64,000 nt of DNA from Nocardioides furvisabuli (GTDB taxonomy: Bacteria; Actinomycetota; Actinomycetes; Propionibacteriales; Nocardioidaceae), in assembly GCF_021083185.1 (NCBI RefSeq), contig NZ_JAIGQB010000005.1, positions 248,001-312,000 on the forward strand, written 5' to 3'. Positions 50,329 to 58,141 of the stretch are shown piece by piece. Position 1 is the stretch's first letter, and each line of letters begins with the position of its first letter. Made by a program: the position numbers and the translations under genes. The notes under the pieces are model-generated. The model was given only the letters and a program-made list of their open reading frames with translations. It had not been told where the DNA came from and searched no databases.

Positions 50329-50847
50329 TCAGACGGTGTCGAACCAGTCGCACCCGCAGTAGGGGTGGCGCGCCCAGCGACGGCCGGCGGGCAGCGGCTC
50401 GTGGTCGAAGCGCCACGAGGTGAGCCATGTGTGGGGCACCTCTCCGCGCGACCAGGCCCCCAGGTCTCGGGCCACCGCTCCCGCAGCGAGCGCCAGCAGG
50501 GGGCGCGCCAGCGGGGGGAGCAGGGTCGGGTCGCCCTCGTCGAGCACCGAGGCGGCCACGCAACGCGCGCAGGGCCCCAGCCCGGGCGCGGCCCACGGCC
50601 CCACCTCGACGGCGTACGACGTCACGCCGACGAGCAGGTGGGGGAGCGAGGCCACGGTCCAGTCGTCGACCGTGGCCGACACCGTCCGGCCCGGGCCCAC
50701 GCCGACGCCCACGGCGGCCTCTGGGTCGACCTGGACGCCGGCGGCCGCGAGGGCGGCGGCAACAGGGGCGGTCCAGCGGGGCGGGCAGTCGAGCTGTGCG
50801 CGCAGGGTGACGGCGTACGGCCGGTCGTGGGTGAGCACGTCGTGCAT
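50329..50847 (-). CDS. Conserved hypothetical protein with CxxC and CxC (cyclodehydratase-like fragment)
   Basis: A 172-residue protein from ATG 50847 (an open frame continues to 51093 but covers the DUF5679 gene antiparallel frame and is not coding-like). The middle (VVGPWAAPGLGPCARCV) resembles the GPC-x2-C block of ThiF-like cyclodehydratase proteins of azole-peptide pathways, and the end is HPYCGCDWFDT. No YcaO or precursor gene is nearby, so a stand-alone actinobacterial protein of unknown function is the safest call. Confidence 0.65.
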   Translation of the reverse strand: MHDVLTHDRPYAVTLRAQLDCPPRWTAPVAAALAAAGVQVDPEAAVGVGVGPGRTVSATVDDWTVASLPHLLVGVTSYAVEVGPWAAPGLGPCARCVAASVLDEGDPTLLPPLARPLLALAAGAVARDLGAWSRGEVPHTWLTSWRFDHEPLPAGRRWARHPYCGCDWFDTV

Positions 50848-50972
50848 GGCCCCACGCTCGCACCTGCGGGTGCTGCCCGGGGCGTCCTCCACAGGACGCG
50901 TGCGGCCCGGAACGCGAAGCGGCGGCGCCACCTCGTGGGTGGACGCCGCCGCTGTCAGCTCTGGGCCGAGGC

Positions 50973-51131
50973 TCAGGCCTTGCCGAGAATCCGGTTCAGG
51001 TTGGTACCACAGACCGGGCAGACGCCCTTGGCCATCTTGGTGCCCTTGTCGTTGACCTTGATCTCGCCCTCCGCCTCGCGCTTCTCCTTGCACTTGACGC
51101 AGTAGAACTCACCGCTCCAGGTCTCCGCCAT
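50973..51131 (-). CDS. DUF5679-like small zinc protein (52 residues)
   Basis: ATG 51131 to TGA 50973 encodes 52 residues with two CxxC knuckles (CVKC and CPVCGTNLNRILGK). This is the pattern of DUF5679, a short actinobacterial zinc-ribbon family. The reverse-strand context has AAGGAGG 7 bases upstream of the start. Highly charged between the knuckles (KEKREAEGEIKVNDKGTKM). Function unknown. Confidence 0.8.
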   Translation of the reverse strand: MAETWSGEFYCVKCKEKREAEGEIKVNDKGTKMAKGVCPVCGTNLNRILGKA

Positions 51132-51310
51132 GACGGCCTCCTTGCTCGTTACTTCTTGGTCGTCGCGACGGGGTGGTCAGGGGGGAAGCCCGCCGGGGAA
51201 CCCGGCGGTTGCCAAGGCTCCGTCCTCGACCCTACGCCACGCGTGGCCCACGCTCACGCACCCCACGCGCTGAGCGTGAAACCGCCTCTCGCGCCGACGG
51301 CTGCGATCAG

Positions 51311-51316
51311 TAGGCT
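51311..51316 (+). promoter_or_regulatory. -10 box TAGGCT, leaderless promoter
   Basis: TAGGCT ends 6 bases before ATG 51323. Confidence 0.6.
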
Positions 51317-51322
51317 CGACCC

Positions 51323-52129
51323 ATGTCCGACGCCCTCGAAGACCTCGCCCACCTGCGCCTCGAGCGCCCGTCCGACGGGGTCGTCCTGCTGACCCTCGAC
51401 AACCCCGGGATGCGCAACGCGATGAGCGACGAGATGACCTCGTCGTGGGTCACCGCGATCGACGCGCTGGCCGCCGACACCTCCGTGCGCGCCGTCGTCG
51501 TGACCGGGGAGGGCAGCGCCTTCTGCTCCGGCGGCAACACCTCGTGGATCGCCAGCGAGCCGGACGCCAGCGTCGATGAGCTGCGCTCGCGGATGATGCC
51601 GTTCTACCGGGCCTGGCTGTCGATCCGTCGGCTCGAGGTCCCGACCATCGCCGCCGTCAACGGGCACGCGATCGGGGCGGGGCTCTGCCTCGCCCTGGCC
51701 TGCGACATCCGCTACGCCGCGAGCGGCGCGAAGCTGGGCCTGCCGTTCAACAAGCTCGGCATGCACGCCGGCATGGCCGGCACCTGGCTGCTGCCGAACG
51801 TCGTCGGCCCGGCCCACGCGCGCGACCTGCTGCTCACCGGCCGCGTGGTGGAGGCCGACGAGGCGCTGCGCCTGGGCATGGTCTCGCGCGTCATCGCCCC
51901 CGCGACCTTCCTGGACGTGGTGCTCGAGACGGCCGCCGGGATCGCCGCCACCGCCCCGATCGCGGCCCGTCTGACCAAGGTCGCCCTGGCCGACGGCGGA
52001 CACGCCGACTTCGAGTCGGCGCTGCAGTGGGAGGCCCTCGCCCAGCCGATGACGCTCGCGACCGCCGACCTCCAGGAGGGCATCGCCGCCGCGAAGGAGA
52101 AGCGCGCCCCGCAGTTCCGCGGCCGCTGA
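51323..52129 (+). CDS. Enoyl-CoA hydratase/isomerase family protein
   Basis: A 268-residue crotonase-fold protein. The oxyanion-hole segments are GEGSAFCSGGNTSWIAS and NGHAIGAGLCLALACDIRYA. The catalytic-Glu region reads FNKLGMHAGMAGTWLLPNVVG; the usual Glu at the first position is not clear here, so a hydratase activity is uncertain and an isomerase or hydrolase is possible. It likely acts on an acyl-CoA in fatty acid or amino acid breakdown. The PHP gene follows 12 bases later. Confidence 0.87.
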   Translation: MSDALEDLAHLRLERPSDGVVLLTLDNPGMRNAMSDEMTSSWVTAIDALAADTSVRAVVVTGEGSAFCSGGNTSWIASEPDASVDELRSRMMPFYRAWLSIRRLEVPTIAAVNGHAIGAGLCLALACDIRYAASGAKLGLPFNKLGMHAGMAGTWLLPNVVGPAHARDLLLTGRVVEADEALRLGMVSRVIAPATFLDVVLETAAGIAATAPIAARLTKVALADGGHADFESALQWEALAQPMTLATADLQEGIAAAKEKRAPQFRGR

Positions 52130-52141
52130 CGGGAGCCTGGC

Positions 52142-53176
52142 ATGACCACCAACGACCTCGGACCCGTCGCGACCCTGCGCCGCATCGCCTTCCTGATGGA
52201 GCGCCAGCGCGAGGAGACCCGGCGGATCGAGGCGTTCCGCAAGGCCGCCCGCACGATCCTGCCGCTGCCCGAGGAGGACGTACGCCGTCGCGCGGCCGCG
52301 GGCACGCTCACCGAGCTGCCCGGCATCGGCCCGAGCACCGCCGCGGTGATCACCGACGCGTGCAACGGTGTGGTCCCCGAGCGCCTGGTCGCCCTCGAGC
52401 GGACCGCCGGCCCGCTGGCCCAGGGCGGAGAGGAGCTCCGCGCGTTGCTGCGCGGCGACCTGCACTCCCACTCCGACTGGTCCGACGGCGGCTCGCCGCT
52501 GGAGGAGATGGCCATGACCGCGATGGAGCTCGGTCACGACTACCTCGTCCTCACCGACCACAGCCCTCGGCTGCGGGTGGCCAACGGCCTGAGCGCGGAG
52601 CGGCTCGGGCGCCAGCTCGACGTGGTCGACGCCGTCAACGACCACCTGGAGGGGAGCTTCACGCTGCTGAAGGGCATCGAGGTCGACATCCTCGACGACG
52701 GCGCGCTCGACCAGTCCCCCGAGATGCTCGGGCGCCTCGACGTGCGGGTGGCGTCGGTGCACTCCAAGCTCAAGATGGAGCGCGACGCGATGACGCGCCG
52801 CATGGTCGCCGCGGTGCGCAACCCCCACACCAACGTCCTGGGCCACTGCACCGGGCGCCTGGTCACCGGCAACCGCGGCACCCGTCCGCAGAGCCAGTTC
52901 GACGCGCGCGCCGTCTTCACCGCCTGCGCGGAGGAGGGGGTCGCGGTGGAGATCAACTCCCGTCCTGAGCGCCGTGACCCGCCGACGGTGCTGCTGGAGC
53001 TCGCCCGCGACCTCGGCTGCTTGTTCTCGATCGACTCCGACGCGCACGCGCCGGGGCAGCTCGACATGCTCGACTTCGGTGCGGCGCGGGCCACCGAGGC
53101 GGGGATCGATCCCGAGAGGATCGTCACCACCTGGGAGCGCGACCGGCTCCTGGAGTGGGCGGGCGCGCGCCTGTGA
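52142..53176 (+). CDS. PHP-domain phosphoesterase with N-terminal helix-hairpin-helix
   Basis: A 344-residue protein. Residues 1-95 resemble the DNA-binding 8-kDa/HhH part of family X polymerases (RIEAFRKAARTI, LTELPGIGPSTAAVI), and the rest is a PHP domain with metal ligands DLHSHSDWSDGG, LTDHSP, KGIEVDI, SVHSK, LGHCTGR and SIDSDAHAP. It looks like the C-terminal half of bacterial PolX without the polymerase palm, so a DNA 3' phosphoesterase or exonuclease role is possible (inference). Confidence 0.88.
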   Translation: MTTNDLGPVATLRRIAFLMERQREETRRIEAFRKAARTILPLPEEDVRRRAAAGTLTELPGIGPSTAAVITDACNGVVPERLVALERTAGPLAQGGEELRALLRGDLHSHSDWSDGGSPLEEMAMTAMELGHDYLVLTDHSPRLRVANGLSAERLGRQLDVVDAVNDHLEGSFTLLKGIEVDILDDGALDQSPEMLGRLDVRVASVHSKLKMERDAMTRRMVAAVRNPHTNVLGHCTGRLVTGNRGTRPQSQFDARAVFTACAEEGVAVEINSRPERRDPPTVLLELARDLGCLFSIDSDAHAPGQLDMLDFGAARATEAGIDPERIVTTWERDRLLEWAGARL

Positions 53177-53214
53177 CCGGCGCGTTTCACCGACGCGGTG
53201 TGGGTGCGGGAGGT

Positions 53215-53220
53215 TAGGTT
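53215..53220 (+). promoter_or_regulatory. -10 box TAGGTT, leaderless promoter
   Basis: TAGGTT ends 6 bases before ATG 53227. Confidence 0.6.
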
Positions 53221-53226
53221 CGGCTC

Positions 53227-53769
53227 ATGAGCTCGTCGCCCAGCACCCCCGAGGTGGAGGTGCGTCGCTCGCGCCGCCGACGACGCACGGTCTCGGCCTA
53301 CCGCGACGGCGAGCGGATCGTGGTGTTGATCCCGGCGACGATGAGCAAGCGCGACGAGGCCACCTGGGTCGCCGACATGGTGGCGCGCATCGAGCGCCAG
53401 GAGCGACGCAAGGTGCGTTCCGACGACGACCTCGTGGCGCGCGCGGCCACGCTCAACGACGACTACTTCGGCGGCCTGGCCGTCCCCGCGTCGGTGCGGT
53501 GGGTGACCAACCAGAATGCCCGCTGGGGCTCCTGCACCCCCAGCGACCGCTCGATCCGGCTCAGCGACCGGCTGCAGAAGATGCCCGGCTGGGTCGTCGA
53601 CTACGTCCTGGTCCACGAGCTCGCCCACCTGCTGGAGTCGGGCCACACCCCTCAGTTCTGGGCGTGGGTCGACCGCTACCCGAGGGCCGAGAAGGCCAAG
53701 GGCTACCTCGAGGGCTACAGCGCCGGCGCCCGCCTCGAGCCGCCACCCGGGACGGACGACAAGGAGTAG
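53227..53769 (+). CDS. YgjP/SprT-like metallopeptidase (DUF45)
   Basis: A 180-residue protein with zinc site HELAH (His130, His134) and third ligand His140 in LLESGHTPQFW, the pattern of the YgjP-like WLM/SprT group. The upstream WVTNQNARWGSCTPSDRSIRLS block is the DUF45 signature. Unlike many family members it lacks a long N-terminal region. Cytoplasmic; physiological substrate unknown. Confidence 0.9.
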   Translation: MSSSPSTPEVEVRRSRRRRRTVSAYRDGERIVVLIPATMSKRDEATWVADMVARIERQERRKVRSDDDLVARAATLNDDYFGGLAVPASVRWVTNQNARWGSCTPSDRSIRLSDRLQKMPGWVVDYVLVHELAHLLESGHTPQFWAWVDRYPRAEKAKGYLEGYSAGARLEPPPGTDDKE

Positions 53770-53775
53770 GGGCCC

Positions 53776-54321
53776 TCAGCCGTTCAGCCGGGCCACGGCG
53801 TCGCCGATCAGCCGCCGCATGTCGGGGTAGAGGTCCGGCAGGTCGTCGAGCGGCCACCATCGCACGTCGAGCGACTCCTCGCTCACGGCGTGTCCGGCAT
53901 CGCGCGGAGCTGTGGCGAGGAACCGGACGTCGAGGTGGTGCACGACCGTCCCCGGGGCGCAGAACTCGACCGCGTGCTCGTCGAGGTCCAGCGGCACCGG
54001 GTCGAAGGCGAGCGCGGACAGCCCGGACTCCTCGTGGGCCTCGCGCAGCGCCACCCCGGCCAGGGTGGTGTCACCGGGCTCGCAGTGGCCACCGAAGGCG
54101 AACCAGCCGCCGGCCTTGCGGTGGTGGTTGAGCAGCACGGCGCTCGCGTCCGGCGCGAGCACGAGGGTCCCGGCGGTGAGGTGGTCGGGCAGGCAGCCGC
54201 GCTCCATCCCGTCGGGACGGGCGTCGAGGTGCGCCACGAAGCGGTCGCGCAGCTCGCGGTCGCGCGCGGTTGGCGGCGTCCACCCGGACAGCACGGTCCG
54301 AGCGTCGTCGTGGAGGCTCAC
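53776..54321 (-). CDS. Nudix hydrolase
   Basis: A 181-residue protein with a complete Nudix box, GHCEPGDTTLAGVALREAHE then ESGL (about 95-118), preceded by AFGG. The fold hydrolyses nucleoside diphosphate-linked compounds. Start GTG 54321 overlaps the DUF2342 stop by four bases, so it is coupled to that gene. No extra domain gives the substrate. Confidence 0.88.
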   Translation of the reverse strand: MSLHDDARTVLSGWTPPTARDRELRDRFVAHLDARPDGMERGCLPDHLTAGTLVLAPDASAVLLNHHRKAGGWFAFGGHCEPGDTTLAGVALREAHEESGLSALAFDPVPLDLDEHAVEFCAPGTVVHHLDVRFLATAPRDAGHAVSEESLDVRWWPLDDLPDLYPDMRRLIGDAVARLNG

Positions 54322-55637
54322 CCGCGGGTGTCGGGACCGTCGAGCAGGTCGCGCAGGCCGGCGTCGAACTCCTCGTCCGACAGCGTGCCGGGTGCGACCG
54401 AGTCCTCCCGGAAGCCCAGCGGGTCGTCGAGGTCCTCCGCGGTGGGGAGCAGGTGCGGCGACATCCACACGCCGTCGCGGGCCTCGGCGCCCTGGCGGGT
54501 GCGCAGCGAGCCCCACAGCGTGGAGGCGTCGCGCAGCCGGCGGGGGCGCAGCTCGAGGCCGACGAGGGTGGCGAAGGTCTGCTCCGCCGGGCCACCGGCC
54601 GCGCGCCGGCGGCGTACGGTCTCCTGGAGCTTGGCCGCAGCGGGCATCCGCTCGGCCGTGGCCTGGCTGACGACCTCGTCGACCCAGCCCTCGACGAGGG
54701 CGAGGGTGACCTCGAGCTTCTGCAGGGCAGCCTTCTGGGCGGCCGAGGGCTCGGGGTCGAACAGCCCGCCGGCGAGCGCGTCCTGCATCGCCGCGGGGTT
54801 GGCCAGGTCGACCTCGCGCAGCTTCTCCTCCATGCCGGAGGTGTCGAAGTCCATGCCCGCGCCGTACTCGGCGACCGCGCCGATGAGGTGGTCGCGCAGC
54901 CACGGCACGCCCGCGAAGAGCCGCTGGTGGGCGGCCTCGCGCAGCGCGAGGTAGAGCAGGACGTCGTCCTCGGTGACGTCGGGCACCTCGGCGGCGAACG
55001 CCTTCACGTTGGTGGGCAGCAGGGCCGCCTTGCCGATCGGTCCGAGCGGGAGGCCGATGTCGGAGGCGCTCAGCACGTCGCCGGCCAGCGCACCGAGGCC
55101 GCTGCCGACCTGGGAGGCGACCATGGCCCCGCTGGCCTTGCCCAGCATCGCCATCAGCGGTCCGGCGAGCTGGCGCATCTCCTCGGGCATGGCGTCGCCG
55201 AGAGCGGTGGTGGCGGAGCCGGCGATGGGCTCGACCAGCACCTTCCACACGTCGATGGTCTCCACGATCCACTCCGCGCGCGACCACGCGGCGGTGGTGC
55301 TCACACCGGAGGGGAACTCGGTGGTGGTGTCGAGCCAGTGGTCGGCCAGGCGTACGGCGTCGGCGACGGCCGCGGACTGGGCGGCGCCGACGGCCGGGTC
55401 GGGCTCCTGCGCGGCGGCGCGGCGGGCCAGGTCGGTCACGGTCTCCCAGTTGACCGGTCCGTCGTGCGGCGCGAACAGCGACTGCATCTGCGACATCAGC
55501 GCGTTGAGGTCGGGCATGCCGCCGCCCGCACCGAAGCCGCCCATCTGCGAGAAGATCTGCTCGAAGGGGGTGCCCTTGAAGGGGTTGTCGTCATCGGGGC
55601 CCTGACCGGAACCGGGGTCTCCGGGGGTGTCACTCAT
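54318..55637 (-). CDS. DUF2342 protein (annotated zinc-dependent metalloprotease family)
   Basis: A 439-residue protein of the actinobacterial DUF2342 family (Rv3195-like). Family blocks seen are NWETVTDLARRAA, LLPTNVKAFAAEVP, LREAAHQRLFAGVPWLRDHL and LALVEGWVDEVV. Databases label the family a zinc metalloprotease, but no HExxH motif is visible; EAAHQ and EGWVDEV are the nearest candidates. The N-terminal 45 residues are Gly/Asp/Pro-rich. TAACGT ends 6 bases before ATG 55637. It precedes the PDZ/Lon protease and UPF0182 genes as in mycobacteria. Confidence 0.82.
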   Translation of the reverse strand: MSDTPGDPGSGQGPDDDNPFKGTPFEQIFSQMGGFGAGGGMPDLNALMSQMQSLFAPHDGPVNWETVTDLARRAAAQEPDPAVGAAQSAAVADAVRLADHWLDTTTEFPSGVSTTAAWSRAEWIVETIDVWKVLVEPIAGSATTALGDAMPEEMRQLAGPLMAMLGKASGAMVASQVGSGLGALAGDVLSASDIGLPLGPIGKAALLPTNVKAFAAEVPDVTEDDVLLYLALREAAHQRLFAGVPWLRDHLIGAVAEYGAGMDFDTSGMEEKLREVDLANPAAMQDALAGGLFDPEPSAAQKAALQKLEVTLALVEGWVDEVVSQATAERMPAAAKLQETVRRRRAAGGPAEQTFATLVGLELRPRRLRDASTLWGSLRTRQGAEARDGVWMSPHLLPTAEDLDDPLGFREDSVAPGTLSDEEFDAGLRDLLDGPDTRG

Positions 55638-55643
55638 GCCCCC

Positions 55644-55649
55644 ACGTTA
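55644..55649 (-). promoter_or_regulatory. -10 box TAACGT, leaderless promoter
   Basis: Minus-strand TAACGT ends 6 bases before ATG 55637. Confidence 0.5.
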
Positions 55650-55697
55650 CCCACCTCGCCCAGACCCGCGCGGCCCCCCGCAGCGCGACCGTCGTCC

Positions 55698-55703
55698 TAC
55701 ACT
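55698..55703 (+). promoter_or_regulatory. -10 box TACACT, leaderless promoter
   Basis: TACACT ends 7 bases before GTG 55711 of moaE. Confidence 0.5.
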
Positions 55704-55710
55704 CGGGCCC

Positions 55711-56136
55711 GTGACCGACCTCCTGCGCCTCGTCGACATCCGCGACACCCCGCTCGACGTCACCGAGGTCCTCGACGCCCTGGGCGACGACGGCGCCGGC
55801 GGCCTGACGCTCTTCGTCGGCCAGGTCCGCGACCACGACGGCGGCAAGGGGGTGACGGCCCTGGACTACTCGGCCCACCCGACGGCCCTGGCTCGCCTCG
55901 AGGACGTGTGCCGCCGCGTCGCCGCCGACCACGACGTACGTGGTGTGGCGGCGGTCCACCGTGTCGGCCAGCTACGTATCGGCGACCTCGCGGTGGTCGT
56001 CGCCACCACGGCCGCCCACCGCGGTGACGCGTTCGCCGCGTCGCGCGACCTCATCGACACCCTCAAGGCCGAGGTGCCGATCTGGAAGCACCAGGTCTTC
56101 GACGACGCGAGCGAGGAGTGGGTCGGCACGCCGTAG
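55711..56136 (+). CDS. moaE: Molybdopterin synthase catalytic subunit MoaE
   Basis: A 141-residue protein with MoaE features: GLTLFVGQVRDHDGGKGVTALDY, VAAVHRVGQLRIGDLAVVV and the active-site LKAEVPIWKHQ. It joins MoaD-thiocarboxylate sulfur to precursor Z to make molybdopterin. GTG 55711 fits the leaderless box. No moaD is visible nearby. It would support the molybdenum hydroxylase, with moeZ charging MoaD. Confidence 0.93.
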   Translation: MTDLLRLVDIRDTPLDVTEVLDALGDDGAGGLTLFVGQVRDHDGGKGVTALDYSAHPTALARLEDVCRRVAADHDVRGVAAVHRVGQLRIGDLAVVVATTAAHRGDAFAASRDLIDTLKAEVPIWKHQVFDDASEEWVGTP

Positions 56137-56166
56137 CGCCTGCCCCGCCCGGGACCTGACGACGCC

Positions 56167-56172
56167 TAGGCT
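56167..56172 (+). promoter_or_regulatory. -10 box TAGGCT, leaderless promoter
   Basis: TAGGCT ends 6 bases before GTG 56179. Confidence 0.55.
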
Positions 56173-56178
56173 CGGCGC

Positions 56179-56436
56179 GTGGAGATCCTGCTGTGGCTCG
56201 TGCCGTCCGTCGTCCTGACGGGGGCGGCGATGCTGTGGGTCTCGTGGGTCAGCCGCGACGGCCGCGGCGAGGTCGACCGCGACGTCGCCGTCGAGCGCCT
56301 CGGCAAGGCCCTCGCCAGGGATCTGCCGGCCGGCGCCCGGCGTACGGCTGCTCCCGCGCGCGACCGCAGCACGGGCATCGCGGTGCGTCCCAGCCACGCT
56401 CCCGGCGCGGACGGCACCACCCGCCGCGCGTCCTAG
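56179..56436 (+). CDS. Small single-helix membrane protein
   Basis: An 85-residue protein from GTG 56179. Residues 3-24 (ILLWLVPSVVLTGAAMLWVSWV) form one membrane helix, and the rest is a charged, Arg/Asp-rich cytoplasmic tail. No family recognised. The gene precedes the PDZ/Lon protease by 38 bases. Confidence 0.6.
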   Translation: MEILLWLVPSVVLTGAAMLWVSWVSRDGRGEVDRDVAVERLGKALARDLPAGARRTAAPARDRSTGIAVRPSHAPGADGTTRRAS

Positions 56437-56474
56437 TTGTCACGCGGTTGCGGTCGTTTGAGAGAGTTGCGCCC

Positions 56475-57527
56475 ATGAGTCACCGGACCAGGGCGGGATT
56501 GCTCGCGCTGTGCCTGCTCGCGGTGCTGTGGGGGACCGCCGCCTTCGTGCCGCTGCCCTACGTGACCTACTACCCCGGCCCCACCGTCGACATCCTCGCC
56601 GCCCGCGACGGCGAGGAGACCGTGCAGGTCGACGGTCACGAGGCCTACTACGACGACGGCGAGCTGCGGATGACCACCGTCTTCGTCAGCACGCCGCAGG
56701 AGGACGTGACCCTCCCCGAGCTGCTGCGGGCCTACTTCGACCCCGACGCGGCGGTCTGGCCGCGCTCGTCGATCTACGCCCCCGACGAGACCGACGAGTC
56801 CAACGACCGGCAGTCGGCGGTGGCGATGGTCTCCTCGCAGGACACGGCCGTCGCTGCAGCGCTCACCGAGCTCGGCGAGGAGGTGGACCCGATCGTGGAG
56901 GTCCTCGACGTCACGCCCGGCCTGCCCGCCGAGGGCCGGCTCGAGGTGCGCGACGTGCTGCTCGAGGTCGACGGCACCGAGGTCGCCGACGCCCAGGACG
57001 TGGTCGACGCGGTCGACCAGGCGCGCGCCGGCGAGCCGATCCGCTTCCTCGTACGCCGCGGCGAGCGCGAGCTGAGCGTCGACGTCGTGCCCGAGCAGGT
57101 CGGTGACGACCTGAGGGTCGGCATCACTCCGGGCGTGGGATTCGACTTCCCCTACCGCGTGAGCGTCGACATCGCCGACAACATCGGCGGGCCGAGCGCC
57201 GGGCTGATGATGTCGCTGGCGATCTACGACACCCTCACGCCCGGGTCGCTGACCGGCGGCTTCGAGGTCGCCGGCACCGGCACGATCACGCCGGCCGGTC
57301 AGGTCGGCCCCATCGGCGGCATCCAGCAGAAGATCGCCGCCGCGCGCGACGCTGGTGCCGACCTCTTCCTGGTCCCGGCCGACAACTGCGACGGCATCGG
57401 GGGAGTGGACCCCGGCGACATGCGGCTCGCCAAGGCCACCACGATGAGCCGAGCGGTCGACACCCTGGCCACCTGGGTCGAGGACCCCAACGCCCCGCTC
57501 CCGAGCTGTGAGGACACCGCGTCATGA
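56475..57527 (+). CDS. PDZ-Lon (YlbL-type) membrane-anchored serine protease
   Basis: A 350-residue protein. Residues about 6-24 form a membrane anchor or signal (GLLALCLLAVLWGTAAFVPLP). A PDZ domain is at about 140-210 (DVTPGLPAEGRLEVRDVLLEVDG). The C-terminal Lon protease domain has the Ser-Lys dyad: NIGGPSAGLMMSLAIYD holds the Ser and GGIQQKI the Lys. This is the YlbL/Rv3194c family of extracytoplasmic proteases. The next gene overlaps it by 4 bases. The start is ATG 56475. Confidence 0.92.
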   Translation: MSHRTRAGLLALCLLAVLWGTAAFVPLPYVTYYPGPTVDILAARDGEETVQVDGHEAYYDDGELRMTTVFVSTPQEDVTLPELLRAYFDPDAAVWPRSSIYAPDETDESNDRQSAVAMVSSQDTAVAAALTELGEEVDPIVEVLDVTPGLPAEGRLEVRDVLLEVDGTEVADAQDVVDAVDQARAGEPIRFLVRRGERELSVDVVPEQVGDDLRVGITPGVGFDFPYRVSVDIADNIGGPSAGLMMSLAIYDTLTPGSLTGGFEVAGTGTITPAGQVGPIGGIQQKIAAARDAGADLFLVPADNCDGIGGVDPGDMRLAKATTMSRAVDTLATWVEDPNAPLPSCEDTAS

Positions 57528-58141
57528 CCACTCCCGACTTCGAGCCGCAGCAGCAGCCGCTGCCCGAGGACCCCGCACTCGCCGCCGCGGTGCTGGAGAT
57601 CGAGGCCCACGTCGCGCAGGCGGGGTGGGACCAGCCGGCCCGGCTCTACGCCCTGGTCGACACCGCGGAGCTCGTCGCCCAGGAGCCTGCGCTCGCGGCC
57701 GCGATGTCGATCGACGGTCCCGGCGACGACGGCTCCTTCACCCCGATCGAGCAGGAGGGCCTGCCGCCGGGCCAGGCGTTGGAGGAGGCACTCCAGACGA
57801 TCGCGTGGCCCGACAGCGTCTCCGGGTGCGCCGCCGCCATCGAGCGTCTGGTCCTGCCGCCCGGGGTCGACGACGAGCTGCCCGACGACCCGACCGCGGC
57901 CGAGCTCTTCGCCCGCGAGCACCCCGACCGCCAGGAGGTCCGGATGGTGGCGGGCGCGACGCGCGCCGGGGCGTCGTACTGCGCGTTGCGGCTGCGGGCC
58001 CACGACGACGAGCAGTCGGTCGTCGACGGCACCGAGCTGGTGCCCGGCTTGCTCGAGCTCCTCCACGCGACCCTCCACGACTCACCGCACGACTCACCGC
58101 ACGATTCACTGAACGATTCACCCGAGCAGGGGCAGGCATGA
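57524..58141 (+). CDS. PPA1309-family protein
   Basis: A 205-residue protein matching the actinobacterial PPA1309 family (PALAAAVLEIEAHVAQAGWDQ, ALQTIAWPDSVSGCAAAIER, DRQEVRMVAGATRAGASYCA). No catalytic motif is seen and function is unknown. Overlapping starts and stops link it to the protease and UPF0182 genes. Near the C-terminus a 12-base unit occurs four times in tandem (58076-58123), encoding HDSP/HDSL/NDSP repeats; unit number may vary between strains. Confidence 0.82.
   Translation: MTTPDFEPQQQPLPEDPALAAAVLEIEAHVAQAGWDQPARLYALVDTAELVAQEPALAAAMSIDGPGDDGSFTPIEQEGLPPGQALEEALQTIAWPDSVSGCAAAIERLVLPPGVDDELPDDPTAAELFAREHPDRQEVRMVAGATRAGASYCALRLRAHDDEQSVVDGTELVPGLLELLHATLHDSPHDSPHDSLNDSPEQGQA
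58076..58123 (+). repeat. Four tandem 12-base repeats in the PPA1309-family gene
   Basis: Copies at 58076, 58088, 58100 and 58112; the first two are identical (CACGACTCACCG), the others diverged by a few bases. Confidence 0.8.
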
